Positions 1 through 9,377 of a stretch of DNA of 36,089 nt are shown piece by piece. The translations under genes and the position numbers were made by a program. How positions within the stretch are numbered: the stretch's first letter is position 1; every line of letters starts with the position of its first letter. The notes beneath the pieces were generated by a model. That model saw nothing but the letters and a program-made list of their open reading frames with translations. It made no database searches and was not told the DNA's origin. The DNA comes from Burkholderiaceae bacterium (lineage in GTDB: Bacteria > Pseudomonadota > Gammaproteobacteria > Burkholderiales > Burkholderiaceae_E), in contig JAJTYR010000035.1 in assembly GCA_021463505.1 (NCBI GenBank), positions 1 to 36,089 on the forward strand, in the 5' to 3' direction.

Positions 1-573
1 GGGTGCGACCGTCGGGGTGGCCTGCGCGCTCGGACTGCGCGCCGCCGCAACGCTGGGTGTCACGATCTGCTGCGTCGCGGGTCCGCCGGCCACGGATTCG
101 CGGCCGATGCGCAGTTCCGGTGGATCGAGCAGGAAGGTGTACTCACGGACGAACTTGCCCGACGCCCAGTTCAACTCGACCATCAGGTCGACGAAGGGTT
201 CGTTGATCGGCTGTCCGGAACTGATGCGCACCACCGCGGAACGATCGGAGCGGCGATCGATCGCAAATCTCAACCCGGTGAGCGCCGGATTGAACTCGAG
301 ACCGGCCTGCCTGAACGCTTCGGGCGAGGCGAGCCGCGCGCTGAGACTACCGAGTTCGTCGCTGCCGACCGAAGTGATCTCGACTTCGGCCCGCAGTGGC
401 TGTCCCAATGCCGACTGGACCGTGAGGCGGCCCAGGCCCGCCGCGTCGGCCGCAGCGGGCAGCGTGCCCGCGAGCGCCGCCGTGATCGCCGCCGCGAGAA
501 TTGTCGGAGTGCCTTTTCGGCGCCGTCCGGCCGGCTTTACGTGCGTCGATTCCACGCTTGTCCCCACTGGCAT
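1..573 (-). CDS. fimV: FimV-like protein, N-terminal part (3' end outside window)
   Basis: The reading frame is open from an ATG at 573 to the left edge, so only about 191 N-terminal residues are visible. After a basic stretch (GRRRKG) comes a hydrophobic Ala-rich signal segment (residues about 23-45). It is followed by the conserved FimV opening, LGRLTVQSALGQPLRAEVEI, and later EPFVDLMVELNWASG and REYTFLLDPP. Family members are large inner-membrane or periplasmic proteins with a LysM domain and a TPR C-terminus that link peptidoglycan to polar type IV pilus and twitching functions. Those later domains lie off the window. The gene follows asd in the same direction, an order seen in many betaproteobacteria. 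An in-frame ATG at 597 is an alternative start; neither has a strong ribosome binding site. The identification rests on the N-terminal domain alone but that match is specific. Confidence 0.88.
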   Translation of the reverse strand, partial: MPVGTSVESTHVKPAGRRRKGTPTILAAAITAALAGTLPAAADAAGLGRLTVQSALGQPLRAEVEITSVGSDELGSLSARLASPEAFRQAGLEFNPALTGLRFAIDRRSDRSAVVRISSGQPINEPFVDLMVELNWASGKFVREYTFLLDPPELRIGRESVAGGPATQQIVTPSVAAARSPSAQATPTVAP

Positions 574-712
574 GAAGCGATTTTTCGAGGCTAACATCAG
601 CTACTTACCGGTGCAAGCTTAGGAAGTGGCCGAGGTTCGCCCCGTGGCTGCGACGTGACAAACGGCGCCTGCTGATCATCCAGCGGCGGCTCGCCACCAC
701 CCGGTGAGACGC

Positions 713-1834
713 TCAGGATGCCAACAGCCTCAACATGCGCCGTAACGGCTCGGCTGCGCCCCACAGCAATTGGTCGCCGACGGTGAACGCACTGAGATAA
801 CCGGTGCCCAGCGACAGTTTGCGCAGCCGCCCGATCGGCACCATAAGGCTGCCGTTGACTGCCACCGGCGAGAGGTCGCGAATGCTCGCCTCACGCGTGT
901 TCGGCACGAACTGCACCCATTGGTTACCCGAAGCCACGATCGACTCGATTTCGTCGAGCGGCGCGTCGCGGCGCAGCTTGATCGTGAGCGCCTGGCTGTG
1001 GCAGCGCATCGCGCCGATCCGCACGCACAAGCTCTCGATCGGGATATGGCCCGGCCCGGATGCCGGCAGCCCGAGGATCTTGTTGCACTCGGCGTCGCCC
1101 TTCCACTCTTCGCGCGAGGTGCCGTTGCCGAGATCCTTGTCGATCCACGGAATCAGGCTACCGGCCAGCGGCACGCCGAAATGCTCGGTCGGGAACGCCT
1201 GCGCGCGCATCGCCTGCGAAACCCTCGCGTCGATCTCGAGGATCGCCGAGCCCGGGTCGGCCAGCAGCGGCGCGACCGCCGCGTGCGCGGCGCCCATCTG
1301 CGCGAGCAGCTCGCGCATGTTCTGCGCGCCGGCGCCCGAAGCCGCCTGGTAGGTCATCGCGCTGATCCACTCGATCAGGTTCTCGCGGAACAGGCCGTTG
1401 AGGCCCATCATCATCAGGCTGACCGTGCAGTTGCCGCCGACGAAGGTGCGCCCGCTGCGCGACAGCGCGTCCTTGATCACGTGCAGGTTCAGGGGATCGA
1501 GGATGATGACCGCGTCGTCCTTCATTCGCAGCGCCGAGGCCGCGTCGATCCAGTAGCCGTTCCAGCCCGCCGCGCGCAGCTTCGGGTACACCTCGTTGGT
1601 CCAGTCGCCGCCCTGGCAGGTGAGCACGACGTCCATCTTCTTCAGCGTGTCGATGTCGCCGGCGCCTTGCAGTGTGCGCTCGCCGAGGTTAGCCACCTCG
1701 GGCGCAGCGCCCCCGGCATTCGAGGTGCTGAAGAACACCGTCTCGACGTGCGCGAAGTCGTTCTCCTCGCGCATGCGCTGCATCAGCACGGAACCGACCA
1801 TTCCGCGCCACCCGACCATTCCGACCTTCAACAT
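713..1834 (-). CDS. asd: Aspartate-semialdehyde dehydrogenase
   Basis: The 373-residue product has the usual length for the proteobacterial enzyme, which makes aspartate-4-semialdehyde from aspartyl-4-phosphate with NADPH, in the cytoplasm. It feeds lysine/diaminopimelate, threonine and methionine synthesis. The N-terminus carries the nucleotide-binding motif VGWRGMVGSVLMQRM (residues about 7-21). The catalytic cysteine is C136 in GGNCTVSLMMMG. It lies 46 bp downstream of leuB on the same strand and is followed by fimV, the arrangement commonly found in Burkholderiales. The ATG at 1834 is the first start in frame that gives a full nucleotide-binding fold. Nothing unusual is seen. Confidence 0.97.
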   Translation of the reverse strand: MLKVGMVGWRGMVGSVLMQRMREENDFAHVETVFFSTSNAGGAAPEVANLGERTLQGAGDIDTLKKMDVVLTCQGGDWTNEVYPKLRAAGWNGYWIDAASALRMKDDAVIILDPLNLHVIKDALSRSGRTFVGGNCTVSLMMMGLNGLFRENLIEWISAMTYQAASGAGAQNMRELLAQMGAAHAAVAPLLADPGSAILEIDARVSQAMRAQAFPTEHFGVPLAGSLIPWIDKDLGNGTSREEWKGDAECNKILGLPASGPGHIPIESLCVRIGAMRCHSQALTIKLRRDAPLDEIESIVASGNQWVQFVPNTREASIRDLSPVAVNGSLMVPIGRLRKLSLGTGYLSAFTVGDQLLWGAAEPLRRMLRLLAS

Positions 1835-1880
1835 GACATCACTCCCGGATCGCCGGCGCCCGCGGCCGGCTGCATCGTGC

Positions 1881-2945
1881 CTACAGCGCCGCGAGCACCG
1901 CGTCGCCCATCTCTTTCGTTCCCACCGTGCGCTTGCCGGTCTCGGCGATGTCCGCCGTGCGAAAGCCCTGGGCCAGCACCTTGCGCACCGCCGTCTCGAC
2001 GCGCTGCGCCGCCGCCTCCTGGTGCAGCGAATGCCGCAGCAGCATCGCCGCCGACAGGATCGTCGCCAGCGGGTTGGCGAGATTCCTGCCGGCGATGTCG
2101 GGCGCCGAACCGTGGATCGGCTCGTACAGTCCGAAGCCGCGCGCGTTGAGCGACGCCGACGGCAGCATGCCGATCGAGCCGGTCAGCATCGACGCCTCAT
2201 CCGACAGGATATCGCCGAACATGTTGCCGGTGACCATGACATCGAACTGCCTGGGGTTGCGCACCAGCTGCATCGCCGCGTTGTCGACGTACATGTGGGT
2301 GAGCTCGACGTCGCGGTACTGGCCGTGCACCTCGGTGACCACCTCGCGCCAGAACTGCGTGGTTTCCAGCACGTTGGCCTTGTCGACCGAGCACACCCGC
2401 CGCTGGCGCTTGCGCGCGGTCTCGAACGCCAGCTGCGCGATGCGCCGGATCTCGCTTTCGGTATAGCGCATCGTGTCGAAACCCTCGCGCTCGCCGTTCT
2501 CGTTGGTGCGCACCCCGCGCGGCTGGCCGAAGTAGATGTCGCTGGTCAGCTCGCGCAGGATCAGCAGGTCCAGCCCCGACACCACCTCCGGCTTGAGCGT
2601 CGACGCGTGCGCGAGCTCGGGGTAGACGATCGCCGGACGCAGGTTGGCGAACAGGTCGAAATGCTTGCGCAGCCGCAGCAGCCCCTGCTCGGGGCGCTTG
2701 GCGCGCGGCAGCGTGTCGTATTTCGGTCCGCCCACCGAGCCGAACAGGATCGCGTCGGCCTGTCCGGCCAGCTTCAGCGTGGCCTCGGGCAGCGGATCGC
2801 CGGCCGAGTCGTAGCCGGCGCCGCCCACCGGCGCGTACTCCAGCTCGACGGACAGGCCGTCGGCGGCCAGCGCCTGCAGCACGCGCACCGCCTGCGCGGT
2901 GATCTCCGGCCCGATGCCGTCGCCGGCCAGCACTGCAATCTTCAT
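1881..2945 (-). CDS. leuB: 3-isopropylmalate dehydrogenase
   Basis: A 354-residue protein of the isocitrate/isopropylmalate dehydrogenase family. It oxidatively decarboxylates 3-isopropylmalate with NAD+ in leucine biosynthesis, in the cytoplasm. It begins [15 protein letters not shown], the standard opening of the family. Later it has [22 protein letters not shown], the lysine region [19 protein letters not shown] and the nucleotide-binding part [13 protein letters not shown]. The length is full. It is 106 bp downstream of leuD and upstream of asd, in the same direction, so it probably belongs to the leuC-leuD-leuB transcript. The leuD-leuB spacer is GC-rich and can form stem-loops but has no T-run that would mark a terminator. 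Confidence 0.97.
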   Translation of the reverse strand: MKIAVLAGDGIGPEITAQAVRVLQALAADGLSVELEYAPVGGAGYDSAGDPLPEATLKLAGQADAILFGSVGGPKYDTLPRAKRPEQGLLRLRKHFDLFANLRPAIVYPELAHASTLKPEVVSGLDLLILRELTSDIYFGQPRGVRTNENGEREGFDTMRYTESEIRRIAQLAFETARKRQRRVCSVDKANVLETTQFWREVVTEVHGQYRDVELTHMYVDNAAMQLVRNPRQFDVMVTGNMFGDILSDEASMLTGSIGMLPSASLNARGFGLYEPIHGSAPDIAGRNLANPLATILSAAMLLRHSLHQEAAAQRVETAVRKVLAQGFRTADIAETGKRTVGTKEMGDAVLAAL

Positions 2946-3051
2946 GTCGGAAAATCCTGTTCGATGTTCTGCACGAGAAACGGCCCGGCCCGGTTCCCCG
3001 GCCGAGCCGTCTCGGTCGATTCCTGCCAGACGTCCGCGGGCCCGGCGCGCG

Positions 3052-3705
3052 TCAATCGGCCAGCCTGTTGGCGAGCCAGGGCTGCTGGACCAGTCGCCGG
3101 CTCTCGTATTCGCGGATCGCGTCGGCGTGCTCGAGCGTGAGGCCGATCTCGTCGAGCCCGCCGAGCAGGCACTCCTTGCGGAACGGGTCGATGTCGAAAG
3201 CGAAGCTGCGCGCGCCGTCCACGGTGCGCACCTGCTGCGCCGGCAGGTCGATCACGAGTTCGAAGCCGCTGAACGCATTGACCTGGTCGAACAGCCAGCC
3301 GACGTCGGACTCGGACAGCCGGATCGGCAGCAGCCCGTTCTTGAAGCAGTTGACGAAGAAGATGTCGGCGAACGACGGCGCGATGATCGCCCGGAAACCG
3401 TAGTCTTCCAGCGCCCATGGCGCGTGCTCGCGCGACGAGCCGCAGCCGAAGTTCTTGCGCGCGAGCAGGATCGACGCCCCCTGGTAACGCGACTGGTTCA
3501 GCGCGAAGTCGGGGTTCAGCGGCCGGCGGCTGTTGTCCATGCCCGGCTCGCCGCGATCGAGATAGCGCCATTCGTCGAACAGGTTCGGCCCGAAGCCGCT
3601 GCGCTTGATCGACTTCAGGAACTGCTTCGGGATGATCGCGTCGGTGTCGACGTTCGCCCGATCGAGCGGCGCGACCAGGCCGCGGTGAACCGTGAAGCTT
3701 CGCAT
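3052..3705 (-). CDS. leuD: 3-isopropylmalate dehydratase, small subunit
   Basis: A 217-residue LeuD, the swivelling small subunit that pairs with LeuC to form isopropylmalate isomerase (2-isopropylmalate to 3-isopropylmalate). Recognisable parts are the opening [20 protein letters not shown] with [13 protein letters not shown], then [15 protein letters not shown], which is the signature that closes the active site, and [17 protein letters not shown]. The length is normal for the proteobacterial two-subunit enzyme. It lies 21 bp after the small lipoprotein gene and before leuB on the minus strand. Confidence 0.97.
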   Translation of the reverse strand: MRSFTVHRGLVAPLDRANVDTDAIIPKQFLKSIKRSGFGPNLFDEWRYLDRGEPGMDNSRRPLNPDFALNQSRYQGASILLARKNFGCGSSREHAPWALEDYGFRAIIAPSFADIFFVNCFKNGLLPIRLSESDVGWLFDQVNAFSGFELVIDLPAQQVRTVDGARSFAFDIDPFRKECLLGGLDEIGLTLEHADAIREYESRRLVQQPWLANRLAD

Positions 3706-3726
3706 GACCGCTTTGCCCTCGCGCCG

Positions 3727-3858
3727 CTACTTCCTGGCCGCGCCCTGGATCGTCTCGCCGGCCTTCTCGATGTCCTTGCCGGCGCCGGCGATCGTGTTGC
3801 AGGCGCCCAGCGACAGCAGGAAAGCGCCGGCCAGCACGGCGGAGATGATTCGCTTCAT
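3727..3858 (-). CDS. Entericidin-like small lipoprotein
   Basis: A 43-residue protein starting MKRIISAVLAGAFLLSLG and ending at a TAG at 3727-3729. The hydrophobic signal is followed by a lipobox, LGAC, with the lipidated cysteine at residue 20. The mature part NTIAGAGKDIEKAGETIQG is the entericidin A/B signature. Family members are small lipoproteins of uncertain role; in enteric bacteria EcnA/EcnB form an antidote/toxin lipoprotein pair. Here there is only one copy. The gene sits between leuC (18 bp away) and leuD (21 bp away) and must share their transcript. A lipoprotein at this point of the leu operon is a recurring feature of Burkholderiales. The ATG at 3858 has a purine-rich AGAGGCAAC upstream. 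Confidence 0.9.
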   Translation of the reverse strand: MKRIISAVLAGAFLLSLGACNTIAGAGKDIEKAGETIQGAARK

Positions 3859-3876
3859 CGTTGCCTCTCGTTTCGA

Positions 3877-5286
3877 TCAGATGCGCCGCACGTCGACGAA
3901 ATGCCCGGCAATGGCTGCGGCAGCCGCCATCGCGGGACTGACCAGGTGGGTGCGTCCGCCCGCACCCTGCCTGCCCTCGAAGTTGCGGTTCGAGGTGGAG
4001 GCGCAGCGCTCGCCCGGCTCGAGCCGGTCGGCGTTCATCGCCAGGCACATCGAGCAGCCCGGCTCGCGCCACTCGAAGCCGGCGTCGCGGAAAATACGGT
4101 CGAGCCCCTCGGCCTCGGCCTGCCTCTTCACCAGGCCCGAACCTGGCACCACCATCACCAGTTTCACGTTCGAGGCCTTGTGTTTGCCGCGCACGATCGC
4201 GGCGGCCTCGCGCAGGTCTTCGATGCGCGAATTGGTGCACGAGCCGATGAACACCTTGTCGACGCGGATGTCGCCGATCGGCGTGTTCGGCTTCAGGCCC
4301 ATGTACTGCAGTGCGCGCTCCATGCCCTCGCGGCGGACCGCATCCCTTTCCCTGTCCGGATCGGGCACGCGCTCGTCGACCGCCACCACCATCTCGGGCG
4401 ACGTGCCCCAGGTGACGTGCGGCTTCAGTTGGCCCGCGTCGACGTCGATGACCAGGTCGAAGCGCGCGCCGGGATCGGAGCGCAGCGTGCGCCAGTACTC
4501 CTCGGCGCGATACCAGTCGGGGCCGGCCGGCGCCATCGGCCGACCGCGAAGATAGCTCAGCGTATTGTCGTCGACCGCCACCATGCCCGAACGCGCACCC
4601 GCTTCGATCGCCATGTTGCAGATCGTCATCCGGCCTTCCATCGACAGCGAGCGGATCGTCGAGCCGGCGAACTCGATCGCGTAGCCGGTGCCCCCGGCCG
4701 TGCCGATGCGGCCGATGACCGACAGGATCACGTCCTTCGCGGTGACGCCGCGCGGCAATGCGCCATCGACCTTCACCAGCATGTTCCTCATCTTCTTCGC
4801 CACCAGCGTCTGCGTGGCAAGCACGTGCTCGACCTCGGAAGTGCCGATGCCGAAGGCGAGGCAGGCGAACGCACCGTGGGTGCTGGTGTGCGAATCGCCG
4901 CAGACCACCGTCATGCCGGGCAAGGTCGCACCCTGCTCGGGGCCGATTACGTGGACGATGCCCTGGCGACGGTCGCGGATGTCGAAATACGGAATGTCGA
5001 ATTCGCGCGCGTTGGCGTCGAGCGTCTCGACCTGCAGCCGCGAGATCGGGTCGGCGATGCCCTGCGAGCGATCGGTGGTGGGCACGTTGTGATCGACCAC
5101 CGCCAGGTTGGCCGCGACCCGCCACGGCTTGCGCCCGGCGAGCTTCAGCCCCTCGAACGCCTGTGGACTGGTGACCTCGTGCACCAGGTGACGGTCGATG
5201 TAGATGAGCGTGGTGCCGTCGTCTTCCTGGTGGACGACGTGGGCATCCCAGAGCTTGTCGTAGAGGGTGCGGGGTGCGATCGACAT
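3877..5286 (-). CDS. leuC: 3-isopropylmalate dehydratase, large subunit
   Basis: The 469-residue large subunit of isopropylmalate isomerase, an aconitase-family enzyme holding a [4Fe-4S] cluster. Cluster ligands are visible in [14 protein letters not shown] and in [26 protein letters not shown] with [15 protein letters not shown], and the C-terminal [20 protein letters not shown], are standard. Full length; the start [14 protein letters not shown] is the usual N-terminus. It follows the M48 peptidase gene by 21 bp in the same direction and leads the cluster leuC-entericidin-leuD-leuB-asd. Confidence 0.97.
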   Translation of the reverse strand: MSIAPRTLYDKLWDAHVVHQEDDGTTLIYIDRHLVHEVTSPQAFEGLKLAGRKPWRVAANLAVVDHNVPTTDRSQGIADPISRLQVETLDANAREFDIPYFDIRDRRQGIVHVIGPEQGATLPGMTVVCGDSHTSTHGAFACLAFGIGTSEVEHVLATQTLVAKKMRNMLVKVDGALPRGVTAKDVILSVIGRIGTAGGTGYAIEFAGSTIRSLSMEGRMTICNMAIEAGARSGMVAVDDNTLSYLRGRPMAPAGPDWYRAEEYWRTLRSDPGARFDLVIDVDAGQLKPHVTWGTSPEMVVAVDERVPDPDRERDAVRREGMERALQYMGLKPNTPIGDIRVDKVFIGSCTNSRIEDLREAAAIVRGKHKASNVKLVMVVPGSGLVKRQAEAEGLDRIFRDAGFEWREPGCSMCLAMNADRLEPGERCASTSNRNFEGRQGAGGRTHLVSPAMAAAAAIAGHFVDVRRI

Positions 5287-5307
5287 GCAGAAATTATGCC
5301 ATGCGTG

Positions 5308-6135
5308 CTATCGGCGCCGCGCCTGCTCGTACAGCGGCATCACCCGCGCCGAATAGACCTCGAGATCCTTCAGTCGGGTGTCGGCCGAAGGGTGCGTGCT
5401 CAGGAACTCGGGGCCATCGGTGGCGCCCGAGGCCCGCGACATCTTCTGCCACAGCGTGATCGCCGCGCGCGGATCGTAGCCGGCGCGCGCTGCGATCTCC
5501 ACGCCGATCCGGTCGGCCTCGGTCTCGTGCAACCGGCTGTTGGGCAGCCCGAAGAAGGCCTTGTAGAACACGCCGCCCAGGTCGGCGCCCGCCTGTCCGG
5601 TACCCAGCAGGATCGATGCGCCGCTGATCAGCACCTGCGCGCCCATCTGCTCGGAGGCGCGCTCGCGCGCGTGCTCGCGCAGCGCGTGCGCGATCTCGTG
5701 GCCGACCACGGCGGCAATCTCGTCGTCGCTCAGGTTCAGCCTGGTGATCAGCCCGCTGTAGACCGCGATCTTGCCGCCCGGCATGCACCAGGCGTTCACC
5801 TGGTCGGAGCGGATCACGTTGACTTCCCACTTCCACTGCGCCGCTTCCGGACGGAACGCCGCGCTGGCCGGGATCAGCCGGTTGGTGATCGCGCGCACGC
5901 GCGCGGTGAGCGCCGGATCGGCGTTCAACGCACCCTTCTGGCGCTCCTTGGTGAGCGTCTCGCGGTATGCGAGCTCGGCCTGCTGGCGCATGTCGGCCTC
6001 GGAGACCATCGAAGACATCCGCTGCGTGCGCTCGATGCCCACCGCGCCGGGGCTGGTCGTCTTCACCGACTGGCAGCCCGACAGCAGCACGGCGCTGGCG
6101 GCCAGCGCGGCTGCGGCGATCCGGATTCCTCTCAT
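5308..6135 (-). CDS. M48-family metallopeptidase, lipoprotein
   Basis: A 275-residue protein with a lipoprotein signal ending LLSGC (cysteine at residue 21), so it is probably anchored in the outer membrane facing the periplasm. The zinc protease motif HEIAHALREH is at residues 146-155 and the third ligand region is ETEADRIGVEIAARAGYDP, as in M48 peptidases such as LoiP/YcaL and the BepA group. There is no TPR extension, so it is closer to the short LoiP/YcaL type. Such enzymes work in quality control of outer-membrane proteins; the exact substrate here is unknown. It is upstream of leuC and co-directional with a 21-bp gap. The 160-bp region before it (6136-6295) has no other gene and probably holds its promoter. 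Confidence 0.9.
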   Translation of the reverse strand: MRGIRIAAAALAASAVLLSGCQSVKTTSPGAVGIERTQRMSSMVSEADMRQQAELAYRETLTKERQKGALNADPALTARVRAITNRLIPASAAFRPEAAQWKWEVNVIRSDQVNAWCMPGGKIAVYSGLITRLNLSDDEIAAVVGHEIAHALREHARERASEQMGAQVLISGASILLGTGQAGADLGGVFYKAFFGLPNSRLHETEADRIGVEIAARAGYDPRAAITLWQKMSRASGATDGPEFLSTHPSADTRLKDLEVYSARVMPLYEQARRR

Positions 6136-6295
6136 GATCGTTCTCCCAGGGCTGGCGGCCGCTGCAGCCGCCTCTTCGATCCGCCCGATTCTCGCAAAGC
6201 GCGGCGCAAGGGGCCAATCCGGACACCCCGAGGTCGGGGGGACATGCCGCAGGTACGACCTGGCTGGAGGTACCGCAGGCCGGACGACCCGCAGC

Positions 6296-7468
6296 TCAGC
6301 CGTCGGCGCAGCCCGCTTCGCCCATCGGCTCGCGGCAGCGTCGGAACACCCAGCCGCCGAGCGCCGCGGCGGCTGCCGACACCATGAACGCGGCCGACGG
6401 CGACACCGCGGACCAGACTGCAGTCGCCACCAGCACGCCCAGTGCGCCGCCCAGCCCGTAACCCACGGTCACGTAGAGCGCCTGCGCGCGCGCGTGCTGC
6501 GCCGGCTCGAACCAGCGCTGCAGCGTGGCGACCGTGGCGCTGTGGTGAATGCCGAAAGTCACCGCGTGCAGCAACTGCGCGAGCACCAGCGCCGGCAGCC
6601 AGGTCGCTGCCAGGCCGATCAATGCGAAGCGCAGCGCCGCCACCCACAGGCTCGCGTGCAGCAGCCGGATCGCGCCGAAACGCTCGAACAGGCGACGCTG
6701 CACCCAGAAGATCGCGATCTCGGCGACGACGCCCACGGCCCAAAGCAGGCCGATCGCCGTCTTGCTGTAGCCGAGCAGCGCCAGATACAGCGACAGGAAC
6801 GCGTACAGCGCCGCGTGGGCGAACAGCATCAGGAACGCCGACGCAAGGAACGCCTGCACCCGCGGCTGGCGCAGCCGCTCGCGCACCCGCATCGCCGGCG
6901 GCCCGGCTCGCGGCGCGGGCACCGCGCCCATCGGCCAGGAACTGGCCACCAGCCCGAGCATGATCGCCGCCGTCCACCACGGCAGCGTGCGCATGCCCCA
7001 GGTGTCGAGCACCGGCCCCATCGCGACCACGCCGACGATGAAGCCCGCCGAGCCCCAGATGCGGATGCGCCCGTAGCGTCCCGCGTCGCCGCCGGACGCG
7101 TGCATCGCGATCGTCTCGCCGATCGGCATCTGCGCCGCGGTCATGAAGTACAGCAGCGCCAGCACCGGCAGCAGCGCCGCGAAGCGATCGCCCGCCAGCG
7201 GCAGCAGGAGCGCCCCCGCCAGCGCGCCCACCGCGCTGACCCGCAGCAACACGACCCGGCTGGCGCTGCGGTCGGCCATCCAGCCCCAGAACGGCGGCCC
7301 CACGATGCGCAGCACCTGCGGCACCGCCAGCAGCACGCCGATCTCGGCGATCGTCAGTCCGATCGCGGCCAGGTACAGGCTCAGGTACGGGGAGAAGAGC
7401 CCGACCCAGGTGAAGTAGGCAAGAAAGAGCGCCTTGATGCCGGCGGCGCCGATGCCGCCCGCGCTCAA
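6296..7468 (-). CDS. MFS transporter (MFS_1-like / HcaT-type)
   Basis: A 390-residue integral membrane protein with about 12 predicted hydrophobic helices. The N-terminal signature [20 protein letters not shown] followed by [10 protein letters not shown] matches the MFS_1-like group that includes the 3-phenylpropionate transporter HcaT and related nucleoside/sugar-type permeases. An ER-rich loop lies between the two six-helix halves (around residue 190). Its start overlaps the aroC stop by 4 bases (ATGA), so the two are translationally coupled; this says more about expression than about substrate, which cannot be told. It ends 160 bp before the M48 peptidase gene. Confidence 0.88.
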   Translation of the reverse strand: MSAGGIGAAGIKALFLAYFTWVGLFSPYLSLYLAAIGLTIAEIGVLLAVPQVLRIVGPPFWGWMADRSASRVVLLRVSAVGALAGALLLPLAGDRFAALLPVLALLYFMTAAQMPIGETIAMHASGGDAGRYGRIRIWGSAGFIVGVVAMGPVLDTWGMRTLPWWTAAIMLGLVASSWPMGAVPAPRAGPPAMRVRERLRQPRVQAFLASAFLMLFAHAALYAFLSLYLALLGYSKTAIGLLWAVGVVAEIAIFWVQRRLFERFGAIRLLHASLWVAALRFALIGLAATWLPALVLAQLLHAVTFGIHHSATVATLQRWFEPAQHARAQALYVTVGYGLGGALGVLVATAVWSAVSPSAAFMVSAAAAALGGWVFRRCREPMGEAGCADG

Positions 7469-8577
7469 CGCGCGCCGTGCGGCGCCGGCCCCGCGATGCG
7501 CGGCGTGGCCACCGCCACTTCGGCGTTCTGCCCGCGGTCGCGCAGCGCATGGTCGATCAGCACCAGCGCCAGCATCGCCTCGGCGATCGGCGCCGCCCGG
7601 ATGCCTACGCAGGGATCGTGCCGTCCGAGCGTCTCCACCGTCGTAGGCGCCCCGTCGATGTCGATCGAGCGCCGGGGCACGCGGATGCTCGACGTGGGCT
7701 TGATCGCGAGTTCCACGACGATCGGCTGGCCCGTGGAGATGCCGCCGAGCACTCCGCCCGCGTGGTTCGTCGCGAAGCCTTCGGGCGTGAGCTCATCGCC
7801 GTGCTCGCTGCCCTTCTGCGTCACGCACGCCAAGCCCGAGCCGATCTCCACGCCCTTGACCGCGTTGATGCCCATCATCGCGTAGGCGATGTCGGCGTCG
7901 AGTTTGTCGTAGAGCGGCTCGCCCAGCCCCACCGGCACGTTGTCGGCCACCACGCGCACCCGCGCGCCACAGGAGTCGCCCGTGCGCCGCAGCGCGTCCA
8001 TGACCTCCTCGAGCTTCGGCACGACGCTCGCGTCGGCAGCGAAGAACGGGTTGTTCGGCACCTGCGACCAGTCGGTGACCGGAATGACCACCTCGCCCAA
8101 CTGCGTCATGCAGCCGCGGATCTGCGTGCCGAAGCGCTCGCGCAGCCATTTCCTCGCGATCGCGCCCGCGGCCACCGCCGGCGCCGTGAGCCGCGCCGAC
8201 GAGCGCCCGCCGCCGCGCGGGTCGCGCACGCCGTACTTGTGCCAGTAGGTGTAGTCGGCGTGGCCGGGACGGAAGGTTCGAGCGATCGAGGAATAGTCCT
8301 TGCTGCGCGCGTCCTGGTTGCGGATCAGCAGCGCGATCGGCGTGCCGGTGGTGCGCCCTTCGAAGACGCCCGAGAGGATCTCCACCGCATCGGGCTCCTG
8401 CCGCTGCGTGACGTGGCGCGAGGTGCCCGGGCGGCGGCGGTCGAGGTCGGGCTGGATGTCGGCCTCGGACAGCGCCATGCCGGGCGGGCAGCCGTCGACC
8501 ACGCAGCCGATCGCGGGCCCGTGCGATTCGCCGAACGTGGTGACGGTGAACAGGCGACCGAACGTGCTGCCGGACAT
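7465..8577 (-). CDS. aroC: Chorismate synthase
   Basis: Makes chorismate from 5-enolpyruvylshikimate-3-phosphate using reduced FMN; last step of the shikimate pathway, cytoplasmic. The ATG at 8577 gives [20 protein letters not shown], the usual N-terminus; an ATG at 8592 would add only [23 protein letters not shown]-like [29 protein letters not shown] and the C-terminal [20 protein letters not shown] are all family signatures. Length 370 residues is normal. The gene overlaps the following MFS transporter by 4 bases. Confidence 0.96.
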   Translation of the reverse strand: MSGSTFGRLFTVTTFGESHGPAIGCVVDGCPPGMALSEADIQPDLDRRRPGTSRHVTQRQEPDAVEILSGVFEGRTTGTPIALLIRNQDARSKDYSSIARTFRPGHADYTYWHKYGVRDPRGGGRSSARLTAPAVAAGAIARKWLRERFGTQIRGCMTQLGEVVIPVTDWSQVPNNPFFAADASVVPKLEEVMDALRRTGDSCGARVRVVADNVPVGLGEPLYDKLDADIAYAMMGINAVKGVEIGSGLACVTQKGSEHGDELTPEGFATNHAGGVLGGISTGQPIVVELAIKPTSSIRVPRRSIDIDGAPTTVETLGRHDPCVGIRAAPIAEAMLALVLIDHALRDRGQNAEVAVATPRIAGPAPHGAR

Positions 8578-8607
8578 CGGGGAAGCCCTCATGCTGAAAC
8601 GGTGATT

Positions 8608-9006
8608 CTAACGGACCCAGTTCTCCAGCTTCAGCTTCCTCACGCGTCGAAACTCGCGCACGTTGTTCGTCACGAGCGTGGCGTCCAGCGCGCGCGCGTG
8701 CGCCGCGATCAGCAAGTCGTTGGCCCCGATCATTTCTCCGCGACGCCGAAGATCAGCCCGAATATCCGCGTAGTGATCTGCCGCATCGCCACCCCAGTCG
8801 AGAATGACGAGATGGCGCACGAATGCCTCGAACGCCGCCGACGCCTGATCCGGGCGCGACGACAGCCGCACGCCGAACTTCAATTCGGCGACGCTGATGA
8901 CCGAGATCGCCTGCTCCTCGATCGGAACTTCGCAGAGCCGATCCAGCAGCGCCGCGTTGGAACGCTTCATCACGTACGAACAGGTATCGGTGTCGAGCAG
9001 GTACAC
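8608..9006 (-). CDS. vapC: VapC-type PIN-domain toxin
   Basis: PIN-domain ribonuclease, the toxin of a VapBC pair. From the GTG at 9006 it starts MYLLDTDTCSYVMKR, the normal PIN N-terminus with the first catalytic Asp; a TTG at 9021 would add five residues (MRGPA) and is the alternative start. Further acidic residues are in VISVAELKFG (Glu) and GANDLLIAAHA (Asp), and the C-terminal LVTNNVREFRRV completes the fold. All four expected acidic positions seem present, so it is likely active. Known VapC toxins cut tRNA or rRNA; the target here is unknown. It lies just downstream of vapB and 30 bp before aroC. Confidence 0.93.
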   Translation of the reverse strand: MYLLDTDTCSYVMKRSNAALLDRLCEVPIEEQAISVISVAELKFGVRLSSRPDQASAAFEAFVRHLVILDWGGDAADHYADIRADLRRRGEMIGANDLLIAAHARALDATLVTNNVREFRRVRKLKLENWVR

Positions 9007-9023
9007 GGCTGGCCCACGCAACT

Positions 9024-9257
9024 TCAGAGCGCGCGTTCCTGCAGCGGCAGATCCTCGACGCCTTCCATGAAGTCATCCGGAGCCACCGGTCCCTCGGCGA
9101 GGTAGGCGTGCCAACTGCTCGGCCGGGGCGAAAGAACGATCTTTTCGCCTTCGCGATGGACGTAGACCTCGCTGACCGAGAACTCGAACTCCTTGGGCAG
9201 CCGGACCGCCTGGCTGCGGTTGTTCATGAAGAGCCTGGCAGTGCGTTCACGTTGCAT
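9024..9257 (-). CDS. vapB: VapB-type antitoxin
   Basis: A 77-residue antitoxin. The N-terminal half, TARLFMNNRSQAVRLPKEFE, is the AbrB-like swapped-hairpin DNA-binding domain typical of VapB partners of VapC. The C-terminal half (roughly residues 48-77, with HAYLAEGPVAPDDFMEGVED) is the likely toxin-binding tail. It directly precedes vapC on the minus strand. An inverted repeat 25 bp upstream of the ATG is a plausible autoregulatory operator. Nothing is missing. Confidence 0.93.
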   Translation of the reverse strand: MQRERTARLFMNNRSQAVRLPKEFEFSVSEVYVHREGEKIVLSPRPSSWHAYLAEGPVAPDDFMEGVEDLPLQERAL

Positions 9258-9281
9258 GCGTCACCCCCTGACTCCGATTGG

Positions 9282-9299
9282 CATATACAGATGCATATG
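9282..9299. promoter_or_regulatory. Probable vapBC operator (inverted repeat)
   Basis: The sequence CATATACAGATGCATATG has matching CATAT/ATATG arms around an 8-base centre in which CA/TG also pair, so 14 of 18 positions are symmetric. It is AT-rich in a very GC-rich context and sits 25 bp upstream of vapB. Known VapBC complexes repress their own promoter through such palindromes; function here is inferred from position. Confidence 0.55.
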
Positions 9300-9377
9300 T
9301 CATCAGAAAGTAGCCGTGCCGTCAATCGAACGAAAGGTCGATGACCCGTCGGGCGCAATGCCCTTGCCCACCCCCCC

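Noticed and set aside
6226-6239. CCCCGA-GG-TCGGGG hairpin as a terminator after the MFS gene
   Set aside because: The loop is only two bases unless the stem is shortened, and no T-run follows on either strand.
2899-6387. Open plus-strand frame of 1162 codons over the leu genes
   Set aside because: Antisense shadow of leuD, leuC and the M48 gene; composition is the Arg/His/Ala bias of complementary codons, no recognisable domain.
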